DNA of 35,679 nt, taken from the NCBI RefSeq assembly GCF_900112365.1, contig NZ_FOLQ01000037.1, forward strand, positions 1 to 35,679, in the 5' to 3' direction. Shown here in pieces: positions 22,766 to 31,064 of the stretch. Below the pieces are notes generated by a model, which was not told the DNA's origin, did not search any database, and worked only from the letters and a program-made list of their open reading frames with translations. The stretch comes from Spirosoma endophyticum (GTDB lineage: Bacteria; Bacteroidota; Bacteroidia; Cytophagales; Spirosomataceae). The first letter of the stretch is position 1; every line of letters starts with the position of its first letter. The translations under genes were made by a program, and so were the position numbers.

Positions 22766-23833
22766 ATGGAAAATATCGCATTAGTAGTTGGGGCAACCGG
22801 CATTACCGGAAGTAACCTCGCCGAAAAACTACTAGCAAAAGGATGGATAACGTATGGTCTATCCCGTAACCCGAATACCGACATACCAGGTTTAAAGACC
22901 ATTTCAGCTGACCTGCTTAACCCGGATGAGCTGGCGGCAAAACTTGTAGATGTTGCCCCCACCCATGTTTTCTTTACAAGCTGGATGCGCAATGACACAG
23001 AGGCTGAAAACATTCGTGTTAACAGCGCAATGGTCAGAAATTTACTCAATAGCCTATCCGCAAAGAAATCGGTGCAGCATGTTGCCTTGGTAACCGGACT
23101 GAAACATTATTTGGGATCGTTTGAGGCATATGCCAAAGCGGGTACTTTACCTGAAACCCCTGTTCGCGAAGAACACCCAAGGTTGGATCTGGCAAACTTT
23201 TATTATGCCCAGGAAGACGAAGTTTATGCGGCGGCTGAACGGGACGGTTTTAGCTGGAGTATTCACAGGCCACATTCCGTAATTGGCAAAGCGGTTGGTA
23301 ACATCATGAACATAGGGACTACGTTAGCCATTTATGCGGTCATTTGTAAAGAAACAGGAAGGCCCTTTCATTTTCCGGGCTCGGCTGAACAATGGAATGA
23401 ACTATCGGACGTGACAGACGCAACGATTTTGGCTGAACACATGATTTGGGCCGCTACCACCGAAGCCGCTCATAATGAGGCGTTCAATGTTGCCAATGGC
23501 GATGTATTTCGATGGAAATGGCTATGGAAACAAATAGCGGAATGGTTTACCATTGAGCCTACCGGTTTTGATGGGGCTATTCATTCGCTTGAAGAAGAAA
23601 TGGCAGGCGACGCTCCGGCATGGAAAGAAATAGCGGCCAAATACAGCCTGAAAGAATCGGATATAAACCGACTGGCTTCCGCCTGGCACACGGATCTTGA
23701 CCTTGGACGGCCAATGGAGGTAATGACGGATATGTCCAAAAGCCGTAAACTTGGTTTCACTGTTTATCAGGATACAAGAGACTCTTTCTTTAATTTATTT
23801 GAACAACTTAGATTGGAGCATTTGATCCCTTAA
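22766..23833 (+). CDS. PRISE-type enone reductase (progesterone 5-beta-reductase-like SDR)
   Basis: 355 residues. ALVVGATGITGSNLAEKLL (5-23) binds NADPH. VTGLKHYLGSFEAYAK and NFYYAQEDEVY are the PRISE signatures: the Lys in LKHY and the Tyr in NFYY are the catalytic pair of progesterone 5-beta-reductase and iridoid synthase. Such enzymes reduce conjugated double bonds of enones. WSIHRPHSVIG and the length (about 350-390 in plants) also fit. It is divergent from a Crp/Fnr gene with FNR-like boxes between, and closed by a terminator at 23857-23886, so it is a single unit. The natural substrate is unknown. Confidence 0.85.
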   Translation: MENIALVVGATGITGSNLAEKLLAKGWITYGLSRNPNTDIPGLKTISADLLNPDELAAKLVDVAPTHVFFTSWMRNDTEAENIRVNSAMVRNLLNSLSAKKSVQHVALVTGLKHYLGSFEAYAKAGTLPETPVREEHPRLDLANFYYAQEDEVYAAAERDGFSWSIHRPHSVIGKAVGNIMNIGTTLAIYAVICKETGRPFHFPGSAEQWNELSDVTDATILAEHMIWAATTEAAHNEAFNVANGDVFRWKWLWKQIAEWFTIEPTGFDGAIHSLEEEMAGDAPAWKEIAAKYSLKESDINRLASAWHTDLDLGRPMEVMTDMSKSRKLGFTVYQDTRDSFFNLFEQLRLEHLIP

Positions 23834-23856
23834 ATAGATAGAACACTTGCTGCTGC

Positions 23857-23886
23857 AAAGGGGTGAAACACACTTTTCACCCCTTT
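23857..23886 (+). terminator. Terminator after the PRISE gene
   Basis: AAAGGGGTGAAA (23857-23868) pairs with TTTCACCCCTTT (23875-23886), a 12-bp stem ending in T's, 24 bp after the stop. Confidence 0.75.
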
Positions 23887-23993
23887 TGCTTTTCAATGCT
23901 TGGTTATAAGCTTGGGGTACAGCTCTGTCGTTCGATCAACTATTAAAGAATCAAAGACAGTTTTCCGGCAATACCCCTATGATGGGTATCTAG

Positions 23994-24140
23994 TATAACT
24001 GCCGGGCCGCCCTTTACAAGGTTTACGGATCACCTGCTTTATTTGTCATCAATAAGCAAGGCGTAATTGTTTACACCGCTAGTGGCTATCCGTCCACATT
24101 GGCAAACGAAGTTGAACAGATTATCATCAAACAACTGTAA
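23994..24140 (+). pseudogene. C-terminal fragment of a TlpA/thioredoxin-like gene
   Basis: Open after a TAG at 23991. The reading YKVYGSPALFVINKQG and then STLANEVEQIIIKQL is the end of a TlpA-like thioredoxin domain, including the cis-proline loop (GSPALFVI) that faces the active-site cysteines. The cysteine motif itself is absent because the 5' part is gone. It is a remnant, with no start codon. Confidence 0.65.
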
Positions 24141-24227
24141 CGTTTTGACTGATCGAGCCCGGGTGGCCGGTCGGCATGTTGCACCACCAAAGGAGCGAAA
24201 CAACTGGACAGATAGTAAAAAATCACT

Positions 24228-24254
24228 GTCTCACAATTCGCTCCTACGTGAGAC
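24228..24254 (-). repeat. GTCTCA-N15-TGAGAC palindromic element (minus strand)
   Basis: 27 bp with perfect 6-bp arms; on the minus strand it matches 7523-7549 closely, and the identity continues for about 11 bp. Confidence 0.7.
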
Positions 24255-24310
24255 AAAGGAACTTTCATGTATATGCTTCAAGAACAAGGCAATTAGCTCA
24301 CTCAACCACT

Positions 24311-24905
24311 TTATACAGGATTCCTGATTAATACAGGATAACGCAGGTGAGTAACGACAATCCCCGAGATGACTGTCGGGTTGACAAGCCTAAATGGGGT
24401 ATTGGCCAGTTGGTCGAAGAGTCGAATGCCAGAACCCAGCAGTACGGCAGCCAGGTCAATCTGTAGTTCATCGAGTTGACCCTTGTTTAGGCATTGTTGA
24501 ATGGTATCCGCACCATGAACCCCAACGGCCTTTCCTACGGCCACAGCTTTGGCCTGCCTGACGGCCGATTCCAGACCATCCGTAACGAAGTGTACAGTCG
24601 AGGTGGCTGTGGCCAGCCATCAGGAATCACGTGCGTCAGTACGAAGGCTGGGCCCCACCCATGATCCCCCCATGGTCAACATCGAAGGTACGTCTACCAG
24701 TTAGAACAGCGCCCAGTTCATGAACTAGACGTTTATAATGTTGGGCACTGGGAGAAGATAAGTAAAAGGTCATGGCATCTGCTCAGCCAGCCGCTATTTC
24801 CACCTCGCCCGAGAAATACCAATCAAACACTTCGGCTACGGCATCCTGCCTGTCGGCGACGTAGCCGTCCAGCGACAAGGACATGACTACTACTAATTTG
24901 GACAT
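24311..24905 (-). pseudogene. Decayed RibD_C / dihydrofolate-reductase-like gene
   Basis: The ATG at 24905 opens MSKLVVVMSLSLDGYVADRQ, a RibD_C (DHFR-like) start, and reaches a TGA at 24783-24785. Similarity continues in the same frame (TFYLSSPSAQHYKRLVHELG, TGRRTF), shifts near the six-G run at about 24670 (the other frame gives PAFVLTHVIPDGWPQ), and shifts back near 24600 to reach VGVHGADTIQQCLNKGQLDE and a stop at 24311. At least one nonsense and two frameshift changes are therefore present. An intact relative lies at 25569-26102. Confidence 0.75.
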
Positions 24906-25029
24906 AGTTTGTTCCCGTTAATAACCCCTTTTGTGAGTGATGCTGCTGGATGAATAGAAAACGTTGATTCCGAATCGGGTCAAACGAATATGGGTAAAAG
25001 ACGTTTTCGAGACCGGATGTTTAAACCCG

Positions 25030-25410
25030 TTAAGCTTTATCCGGAAAAGATTTAACCACCGCGTAATGACAAAATACGGTCACTGCTTTTCCCTGCTTAT
25101 CTAGTTGAAAGACTTCGCAAGCCAGTCGGTCCTTCACGGAGATATAATAAATCGCTAGTGTGTCGATACCCACAAAAACGGTGTGCAAGGTAAAGTGCAG
25201 GTTGGGATAGGTCGCCAGGCCAAGCCCAAAATAGCGTCCCAGATCGCGCTTGCTTGTAATACAACCGGACTCACTGAACTTTAGCAGCGGAATGAACGGC
25301 GAATAAAAGGTCAGCTCGTCATCATAATGGTCCAAAATAGCGGCCAGATTTTGGGCATTAAACGCACGATTCCAGTCATCGGCCAATTAGTTGGCTTGTT
25401 CTTGATTCAT
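25030..25410 (-). pseudogene. NTF2/SnoaL-like gene with an early stop codon
   Basis: The expected start at 25410 (MNQEQAN) is followed by a TAA at codon 8, then the frame continues without break as LADDWNRAFNAQNLAAILDH to a stop at 25030. The rest is a full NTF2-like fold (118 residues from the TTG at 25386): DELTFYSPFIP, GRYFGLGLATYPNLHFTL, FCHYAVVKSF. Such proteins bind small hydrophobic molecules or act as isomerases. The TTG could restart translation, so the gene may not be fully dead. Confidence 0.6.
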
Positions 25411-25421
25411 GGCGTTTTTTC

Positions 25422-25550
25422 CTATTCGTCGGCCTTATCTGCTTTGAAAACCCAGCCAACGCCGAATTTATCGGTGAATTGGCCATAGCTGCCAAAGGGC
25501 ACCAAATGGAGTTCCTGAAACGTTCGCTCGTCCGGATCAGCCCCTTCTTC
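25422..25550 (-). pseudogene. C-terminal fragment of a VOC/glyoxalase-like gene
   Basis: 42 codons reading GADPDERTFQELHLVPFGSY and then GQFTDKFGVGWVFK, the last strands of a VOC (PhnB-like) domain, just after the stop of the downstream-facing RibD_C gene. The upstream end is cut at a TAA at 25551. Only the end of the gene survives. Confidence 0.6.
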
Positions 25551-25568
25551 TTACACAGTATGGTATCC

Positions 25569-26102
25569 TTACTGGGGCCGGTAGGTAAGCAGCACTACAC
25601 CCGTTTGGGTTATCTGGGATGCCACCAGGCTAAGCGCCACTTGATTTCCACCCGTAAAGAGCTGTTTGCCACGACCGAGCACGAGCGGATGAACCAGCAG
25701 ATGATATTCATCAATGAGCTGGTGGGCCATGAGCGTATTGACCACCTCACCACTGCCGTAAATCAATACGTTTTGACCAGCCTGCTGTTTAAGCTCACCA
25801 ACGGCCTCCACGAGATCACCTCTCAGCAAACGGGTATTCCACTCGGTCGGTTGCAAGCTGCGAGACGCCACATACTTGGGTAAGCCGTTGATCCGCTCGG
25901 CAAATCCATCCGTATCCCGCACGGTGGGCCAGGCCGCGGCCATGCCCTGATATGTCACGCGACCCAATAATAAGCCATCGCTGGCGAAGAGTTGATCGCG
26001 TTGAAACGCGCCCACTTCTTCATTAAAATAGGGGCTCGTCCAAACTGGATTTTCCATAACCCCATCTACCGATACGTACTCAATGGCAATTAACGATCTC
26101 AT
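25569..26102 (-). CDS. RibD_C / dihydrofolate-reductase-like protein
   Basis: 177 residues, the normal length. MRSLIAIEYVSVDGVMENP is the N-terminal strand; GLLLGRVTYQGMAAAWP and LIYGSGEVVNTLMAHQLIDE are the nucleotide-site motifs, and HPLVLGRGKQLF closes the domain. NADPH is the expected cofactor; the substrate is not known and need not be a pterin. The close pseudogene at 24311-24905 is probably an older relative. Confidence 0.85.
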   Translation of the reverse strand: MRSLIAIEYVSVDGVMENPVWTSPYFNEEVGAFQRDQLFASDGLLLGRVTYQGMAAAWPTVRDTDGFAERINGLPKYVASRSLQPTEWNTRLLRGDLVEAVGELKQQAGQNVLIYGSGEVVNTLMAHQLIDEYHLLVHPLVLGRGKQLFTGGNQVALSLVASQITQTGVVLLTYRPQ

Positions 26103-26167
26103 AGCTGATGATTTAGTAAGTTACTTTTCGGCTTACATCTGTATGGGCTACGGCAACGAGTTGTCGA

Positions 26168-27367
26168 TTAGATATAGCGTAGCCAGGTTTGCTCTTTATG
26201 CCGCTCCTTATAGGTTCCATACCATCGACAAAGCGGGTACATCAACAGGACGATGAAGACCCAAATGGCATAAATAGCCCATAATTCCACGCCACTGCCC
26301 GTCTTGGGTCGGCCGAAGTTCGAGCCGAACACCAGATCAGAGCTTTTGAACCCCTGGCGGAAGACCATGACAAAAACAAGCGGGTGTATCAAATACCAGT
26401 GCACCAGAAAATAGAACAAGGGCGTTTTTCCATACACACTCACAATAGCCGTCCAGTTATTTTTCAGCCCTTGTACTCCTGAAAGAATCAGAAACATGAT
26501 CCCCAGAAAAAGTAGACAGAACTGCAACGAGGGGGGATATTTCGTCACATTGACGAACGAGAGACACGTGTAGAGCAGGTTCTTTTGGGCAGACCAATTA
26601 ACCGGATCACCATATAGGTTAGCGGCTCTTAAAAAAGTAAATACCCCTAGCGAGAGTAAACCTATCTTCAGAAAGATCGGTCGTTGTTGCTTTTCGGCCG
26701 AAGCAAAATAATGGCCCGCCCCGTAACCGAGAAGCATAATACCGAGCCAGGGAACCGGCGGATAGGCGACCAGAAATAGTTTCCCGGTCGCATACGGAAA
26801 CGCCATGGGGGCGAAAAGGGCTATCAGACCTTTTACTAGTCCGTTTTCTGGAACCGGAATTAAAGCGATTAACCCGTGAAGCACGACGATCATCCCGCCG
26901 ATTAGCCCGATCGTCCGGGGAGGTAATGTCAATAAAATACTGAGGATGAGGAAGCCAACCCCAATGGCGGCAATCACCTCAGCGATTAGGAAATCAAAAT
27001 GGGGGTCGAACCACATACCGAAATTGACCACGCTGAACTCCAACACAATCAGCCAGATACCCCTTGTCAGCAGGAAGCGCCGGGTAGCGGCCAGATCATT
27101 TCTAATGTTCATGGACAGAAAAGCGGAGACGCCTGAAAGAAATACGAACGTCGGGGCACATAAATACGTGACCCAGCGGGTAAAAAATAACGCCGGTGTC
27201 GTGGTGGTCAGGTCCGTCGGGGACTGCGTTAAGGAAGTGGTATGTAAAAGATCCCGAACGTGGTCCAGGGCCATAATAATCATCACCAGACCGCGCATCA
27301 CATCAATGCTGTTGTTTCGTTTCATGCTGCTTGATATTTCTCTGATCAATTCGCTGGTAAGATTCAT
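26168..27367 (-). CDS. DUF1624 / heparan-alpha-glucosaminide N-acetyltransferase-like membrane protein
   Basis: 399 residues from the ATG at 27367, which overlaps the stop of the upstream gene by four bases; a later Met (27325) would give the core alone. The core begins RNNSIDVMRGLVMIIMALDH and VRDLLH, with the conserved Asp and His of this acyltransferase-like family, then about ten membrane helices. Members may transfer acyl groups to sugars across the membrane. The function here is unknown, and no polysaccharide genes are nearby. Translational coupling to the DoxX-like gene suggests a shared job. Confidence 0.8.
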   Translation of the reverse strand: MNLTSELIREISSSMKRNNSIDVMRGLVMIIMALDHVRDLLHTTSLTQSPTDLTTTTPALFFTRWVTYLCAPTFVFLSGVSAFLSMNIRNDLAATRRFLLTRGIWLIVLEFSVVNFGMWFDPHFDFLIAEVIAAIGVGFLILSILLTLPPRTIGLIGGMIVVLHGLIALIPVPENGLVKGLIALFAPMAFPYATGKLFLVAYPPVPWLGIMLLGYGAGHYFASAEKQQRPIFLKIGLLSLGVFTFLRAANLYGDPVNWSAQKNLLYTCLSFVNVTKYPPSLQFCLLFLGIMFLILSGVQGLKNNWTAIVSVYGKTPLFYFLVHWYLIHPLVFVMVFRQGFKSSDLVFGSNFGRPKTGSGVELWAIYAIWVFIVLLMYPLCRWYGTYKERHKEQTWLRYI

Positions 27368-28170
27368 CGCCAACCTTCGATATCGGCTACCCATTTCTGC
27401 TGCTTCATGGTGAGGCCGATCAGCAGGGCCACCCCACTGTACGCCAGCGCGTCGAACGCACTAGCCAGTAGATTTCCTCGATTTCCTACTGGGTCCCACA
27501 GAGCGCCGGGGACATGCACCAGCCAAAACCACAGAAAGATCATCAGCGAGAGTAATAGAGCGATAATCCGGATGCGTATCCCCAGGATTAGGGCGATGCC
27601 GGAAGCGGTTAAGGCGACTCCCGTCAGATTGACCCAAAAGAGGTGGTTTGCCATCCAGCTGGGAACGGTACCCTCCAGGAACGCCGCATAAATAAGGTGG
27701 GAGATCCCATAGCTGGTCATGGTGTAGAGGAAAAACAAATTACCATAGGGCATGATGTTTTCTAACACCGCCAAGGTACCGGTTCGTGGCGTCTCAAATG
27801 AGTAGGCAACCACAAAGGCTCCTCCAGCCAGAGCCAGTTCCTTCAGGGGCGTCGTCCACAAGCCTAAGTGATAGAGTTTATTGGGTTCGGAGATGAGCTC
27901 GTAGGTCATATGGGTACCCAGGAACAGCGACAGCCAGACAGCCCCCATCAGTAAAGCCGCTTTTTTGCCGGCACTGGGTACAACCAGTAAAGCGCCGGTA
28001 ATGATCAGATAAAGCCCGAAGAGCCAAGCGAATACATTCAGGAACGGAAGGTGCTGCTGATAAACCGAAAAAAAGACATCCCGGAAGGTTCCGAAATAAA
28101 TTTGTTGACAACCATACACAACAAGAGCGGCCGCATAGAAGGCCCGGCCAATTCGTACCAGTAGGTTCAT
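27364..28170 (-). CDS. DoxX-like integral membrane protein
   Basis: 268 residues with about eight hydrophobic helices in two similar halves (FAWLFGLYLIITGALLVV and LFWVNLTGVALTASGIALIL). This fits a doubled DoxX-like four-helix unit. DoxX proteins are tied to oxidoreductase or quinone functions in a few organisms, but that role is not shown here. It is the first gene of a leftward operon with the DUF1624 gene, divergent from a LytS/LytTR pair. Confidence 0.65.
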   Translation of the reverse strand: MNLLVRIGRAFYAAALVVYGCQQIYFGTFRDVFFSVYQQHLPFLNVFAWLFGLYLIITGALLVVPSAGKKAALLMGAVWLSLFLGTHMTYELISEPNKLYHLGLWTTPLKELALAGGAFVVAYSFETPRTGTLAVLENIMPYGNLFFLYTMTSYGISHLIYAAFLEGTVPSWMANHLFWVNLTGVALTASGIALILGIRIRIIALLLSLMIFLWFWLVHVPGALWDPVGNRGNLLASAFDALAYSGVALLIGLTMKQQKWVADIEGWR

Positions 28171-28271
28171 GGTGTTCTGGGGCTACTTGATGGAAGCTCA
28201 AAAGTAGCCACCAGTCAGTACGGGCCAGCTTTTTGTCTGTACACAACCCAATTCTTCGGTATACACCGTTT

Positions 28272-28307
28272 ACCGAAAAATAGGGACGTTGATCGAAAAT
28301 CGGGTAC
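28272..28307. promoter_or_regulatory. Direct repeats upstream of the LytS gene, possible LytTR sites
   Basis: ACCGAAAAATAGGGAC at 28272-28287 and ATCGAAAATCGGGTAC at 28292-28307 begin 20 bp apart. LytTR domains bind direct repeats about two turns apart, so these are candidate sites for the response regulator at 29392-30132, affecting both divergent operons. Confidence 0.4.
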
Positions 28308-28361
28308 CGCCCTAACGCACCGAGAGTCAAAACGCTTACCTTAGTCCAGAATGGCCGGATC

Positions 28362-29417
28362 ATGAAAATCACGAGAGAAGTACTGTTTAATGCAGTTTTT
28401 TGGGGGCTGTATTTCCTCTATCAGTGGCTGGGTCTGGCCTCGCTGTATGGCGATTATCAGGGTTACTTGATCAACGCCTGCATGGCCCTGCCCGTCGCCT
28501 TCCTGTTTTCGGGGCTGGCTGTTCATGTCCTGATTAAGAAGCGGTTGGTGGAAACCAATCAGGTAACCGGTTGGGTGTATCTGATTCTGGGCTCCCTTTT
28601 GTTGCTCGTCCTCAGGCGCTACATCAATTATTACCTTATTTATCCGACGTACTTTCCGCAGGCCCTGCGTATGCCGCTGCTTTCGTTCGGCAAAATGCTG
28701 GTCGAGCTTGTTAACCTCTACACCATAACCGGCTTATATACTTTGTATTATTTTATCCGATCCTGGTATGAGCAGCGCCTGCGCGTACAGCAATTGGTGC
28801 AGCAGAAAACAACGGCCGAACTAGACGGGCTGAAAGCCCAGGTACAGCCCCATTTTGTGTTCAATACGTTAAATAATATGTATGCGACGGCCTTAACAAG
28901 CAGTCCCGAGACGGCCTCGCTGATTGCACATCTGTCGGGTTTTCTGGCGTATAATTTATACGAGTCCACGCAGGCGATGGTGCCCCTGGAAACGGAGATG
29001 GCCTATATTGACCATTATATCGAACTGCAAAAAAACCGGTATGGGTCCAAACTGGACGTAGCCATTAATCGGTTTACCCCCATTGACGATCTTCAGATCG
29101 CTCCGCTGCTCTTATTGCCCCTGGTGGAGAACAGCTTTAAACATGGCGTGGCCAGCTCGAGCGGATTCAGCTGGATTCGGATCGATATTGCCAGAGGGCC
29201 CGGCCAGTTTTCGGTTAAGATTGCCAACAGTAAGGACGAACAAGGCCCAATCCCAGTTGCGGCTACCGGGGGGATTGGCCTATCGAACGTAAAAAAAAGA
29301 TTGGCCTTACTTTATCCGGACGCGCATGAGCTAAGCATTATTGACGAGCCGCATTCGTACCTGATTCGTTTGACCATTAAACCCTTGAATCATGACTTCT
29401 TGCCTACTCGTGGATGA
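28362..29417 (+). CDS. LytS-type sensor histidine kinase
   Basis: 351 residues. Four membrane helices lie within about residues 8-135. The His-kinase domain has LKAQVQPHFVFNTLNNMYA with phosphoacceptor His164, then LLLPLVENSFKHG (the N box) and GGIGLSNVKKRL (the G box). It forms a two-component system with the LytTR regulator, whose ATG lies 26 bp inside the end of this gene. The signal is unknown. Confidence 0.92.
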   Translation: MKITREVLFNAVFWGLYFLYQWLGLASLYGDYQGYLINACMALPVAFLFSGLAVHVLIKKRLVETNQVTGWVYLILGSLLLLVLRRYINYYLIYPTYFPQALRMPLLSFGKMLVELVNLYTITGLYTLYYFIRSWYEQRLRVQQLVQQKTTAELDGLKAQVQPHFVFNTLNNMYATALTSSPETASLIAHLSGFLAYNLYESTQAMVPLETEMAYIDHYIELQKNRYGSKLDVAINRFTPIDDLQIAPLLLLPLVENSFKHGVASSSGFSWIRIDIARGPGQFSVKIANSKDEQGPIPVAATGGIGLSNVKKRLALLYPDAHELSIIDEPHSYLIRLTIKPLNHDFLPTRG

Positions 29418-30132
29418 TGAAGCGCCGGCTCGGACGCTTCTCAGTCAGCATCTGTCAACCCTAAACGGGTTTACCGTCGTAGCCTCCCTGGACAATGCGA
29501 TCGATGCGTTCACGTTTTTGCAGACCAACCCGGTTGACGTGGTCTTCCTGGATATTCAGATGCCCAAACTGTCCGGTCTTGCGTTGATCCGATCATTAAA
29601 GACCCGCCCCAAGTTCATTCTAACGACGGCCTACCGGGAGTACGCAGCCACGGCTTTTGACCTGGATGTATTGGATTACTTAGTGAAACCCATCACTCAG
29701 GAGCGATTCATGCGAGCCATTTCTAAGTACCTGCAGTCTCAAAACCGCCCTGAACTGCCTTCCCCGCTTGCCAGCCGCTATGAGGAGAGTTATATGTTTT
29801 TTAAGGTTGGGAGGGATCAAACCAAAATTTTCTTAAAGGACATCATTTTTTTGGAGGGGTTGGCGGACTATATCAAGATACATACAACCGAAAAGACCTA
29901 CGTAGCGTCCGAAAAATTAGGGTTTATGGAAGCCAAACTGCCAGATGATAAGTTTATCCGGGTGCACAAATCGTTTATTATTGCCTGGGACAAACTCATC
30001 AGTTACAACGCTGATCAGGTTACGCTGGTGACCGGAATTCTTCCGCTGGGCCGGTTATATAAAGGGGCCTTTTTGCGAACGATCCAGACCGGACACGGTG
30101 GCTTGCCCGCTGTAACGATTAGCTCCGAGTAA
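29392..30132 (+). CDS. LytTR-type response regulator
   Basis: 246 residues. The receiver has D8/D9, the phosphoacceptor D54 in VVFLDIQMPKLSG, T in LTTAYREYA and K in YLVKPI. The C-terminal LytTR domain (about 135-240) has SYMFFKVGRDQTKIFLKDI, LEGLADYIKIHT and FIRVHKSFIIAWDKL. It is coupled to the LytS kinase. A likely target is the divergent DoxX-like/DUF1624 operon across the gap with direct repeats. Confidence 0.93.
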   Translation: MTSCLLVDDEAPARTLLSQHLSTLNGFTVVASLDNAIDAFTFLQTNPVDVVFLDIQMPKLSGLALIRSLKTRPKFILTTAYREYAATAFDLDVLDYLVKPITQERFMRAISKYLQSQNRPELPSPLASRYEESYMFFKVGRDQTKIFLKDIIFLEGLADYIKIHTTEKTYVASEKLGFMEAKLPDDKFIRVHKSFIIAWDKLISYNADQVTLVTGILPLGRLYKGAFLRTIQTGHGGLPAVTISSE

Positions 30133-30145
30133 CATTTGTCCACTA

Positions 30146-30181
30146 AAGAGGAAGCTCGGTGTCAGTGCCAAGCGGCCTCTT
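30146..30181 (+). terminator. Possible hairpin terminator after the LytTR gene
   Basis: AAGAGG (30146-30151) pairs with CCTCTT (30176-30181), with a second imperfect stem inside (GCTCGG / CCAAGC). No T-run follows. Confidence 0.35.
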
Positions 30182-30272
30182 AGCGTTGAATTTACTCTCT
30201 TTTACGGGATACCACATGAAACGTTCTTGTCGTTGTGTTCAGTGAAAGGCAGTAAGCTCACCTTACCCAACA

Positions 30273-30959
30273 ATGGCTGATGTAAATCGACTTTCCCGGC
30301 TAGTGGCGATTCAGACCCTTTTACAAACCAAGCAACTTACTACCGCGCCTGAACTGGCCAGGCGGTTTTTGGTGAGCGTGCGCACCATTTACCGCGACAT
30401 AAAGACCCTGGAAAACGCCGGTGTTCCCATTCTAACCGAGGAGGGAAGAGGTTACGCCCTGGTTGAGGGCTACAAACTACCACCCGTTTCATTTAGCCAA
30501 GCCGAAGCTAACGCCTTAATTACGGTCGAGCACCTCATTCAGACCCATCCAGACACGTCATTAATACAGGAATACAATCAGGCGATGACCAAACTAAAGG
30601 CCGTTCTACGCAGCCCTACCCAAGAGATGGCGAATTTCTTAGCGTCTCGCCTGAGGGTGTATGCCAACGGGCAGCCTAAAAGCCGCTATCTAGCCACGCT
30701 ACAACACGCTTTGACGGCCTTTCTGCGGGTGCGCATCGACTACCGGTCCGCTTCGGGAGCGTTGACCCAGCGAACCATTGAGCCATTCGCCCTGCTGATG
30801 AGTACCGGGGAAAATTGGTTGCTGGTGGGTTGGTGTAGGCTGCGGAGTGCCTATCGCATCTTTCGGCTCGATCGCATTGAGCAGCTTACCGTGCTGGCCG
30901 AGCCATTTGCTCCCCATCCGCTCACCTTGAAACAGTATTTCGAAACGCTACGTGAATAA
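30273..30959 (+). CDS. YafY-type HTH/WYL domain regulator
   Basis: 228 residues. An HTH_11 domain (RLSRLVAIQTLLQTKQLTTA, then LARRFLVSVRTIYRDIKTLE) is followed by the WYL domain (RVRIDYRSASG, TIEPFALLMSTGENWLLVGW, YRIFRLDRIEQL), where the pattern W-x-L-V-G-W and the RLDRI end are the ligand-sensing part. It has the normal length. The next gene, an NmrA-like protein, starts 105 bp downstream behind a perfect inverted repeat that could be its operator. Confidence 0.92.
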   Translation: MADVNRLSRLVAIQTLLQTKQLTTAPELARRFLVSVRTIYRDIKTLENAGVPILTEEGRGYALVEGYKLPPVSFSQAEANALITVEHLIQTHPDTSLIQEYNQAMTKLKAVLRSPTQEMANFLASRLRVYANGQPKSRYLATLQHALTAFLRVRIDYRSASGALTQRTIEPFALLMSTGENWLLVGWCRLRSAYRIFRLDRIEQLTVLAEPFAPHPLTLKQYFETLRE

Positions 30960-31003
30960 CGTTAGCTACCCCTGACATACCCTTGTCGCAAGGCTAATCT
31001 AGC

Positions 31004-31045
31004 TTTGCCACAAGGCAGCGGCTAGTCGCGCTGCCTTGTGGCAAA
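31004..31045. promoter_or_regulatory. 17-bp perfect inverted repeat between the WYL regulator and NmrA-like gene
   Basis: TTTGCCACAAGGCAGCG (31004-31020) and its exact complement (31029-31045) with an 8-nt loop, ending 19 bp before the ATG at 31065. It lacks a T-run, so an operator or leader hairpin is more likely than a terminator. Confidence 0.6.
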
Positions 31046-31064
31046 CCGTTAAACGAAAAACGCT

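Noticed and set aside
22639..23049. 136-codon leftward frame
   Set aside because: Antisense shadow of the PRISE gene and its promoter region.
27878..28372. 164-codon leftward frame across the DoxX-like start
   Set aside because: It overlaps the DoxX-like gene in another frame, crosses the divergent promoter region and has no family features.
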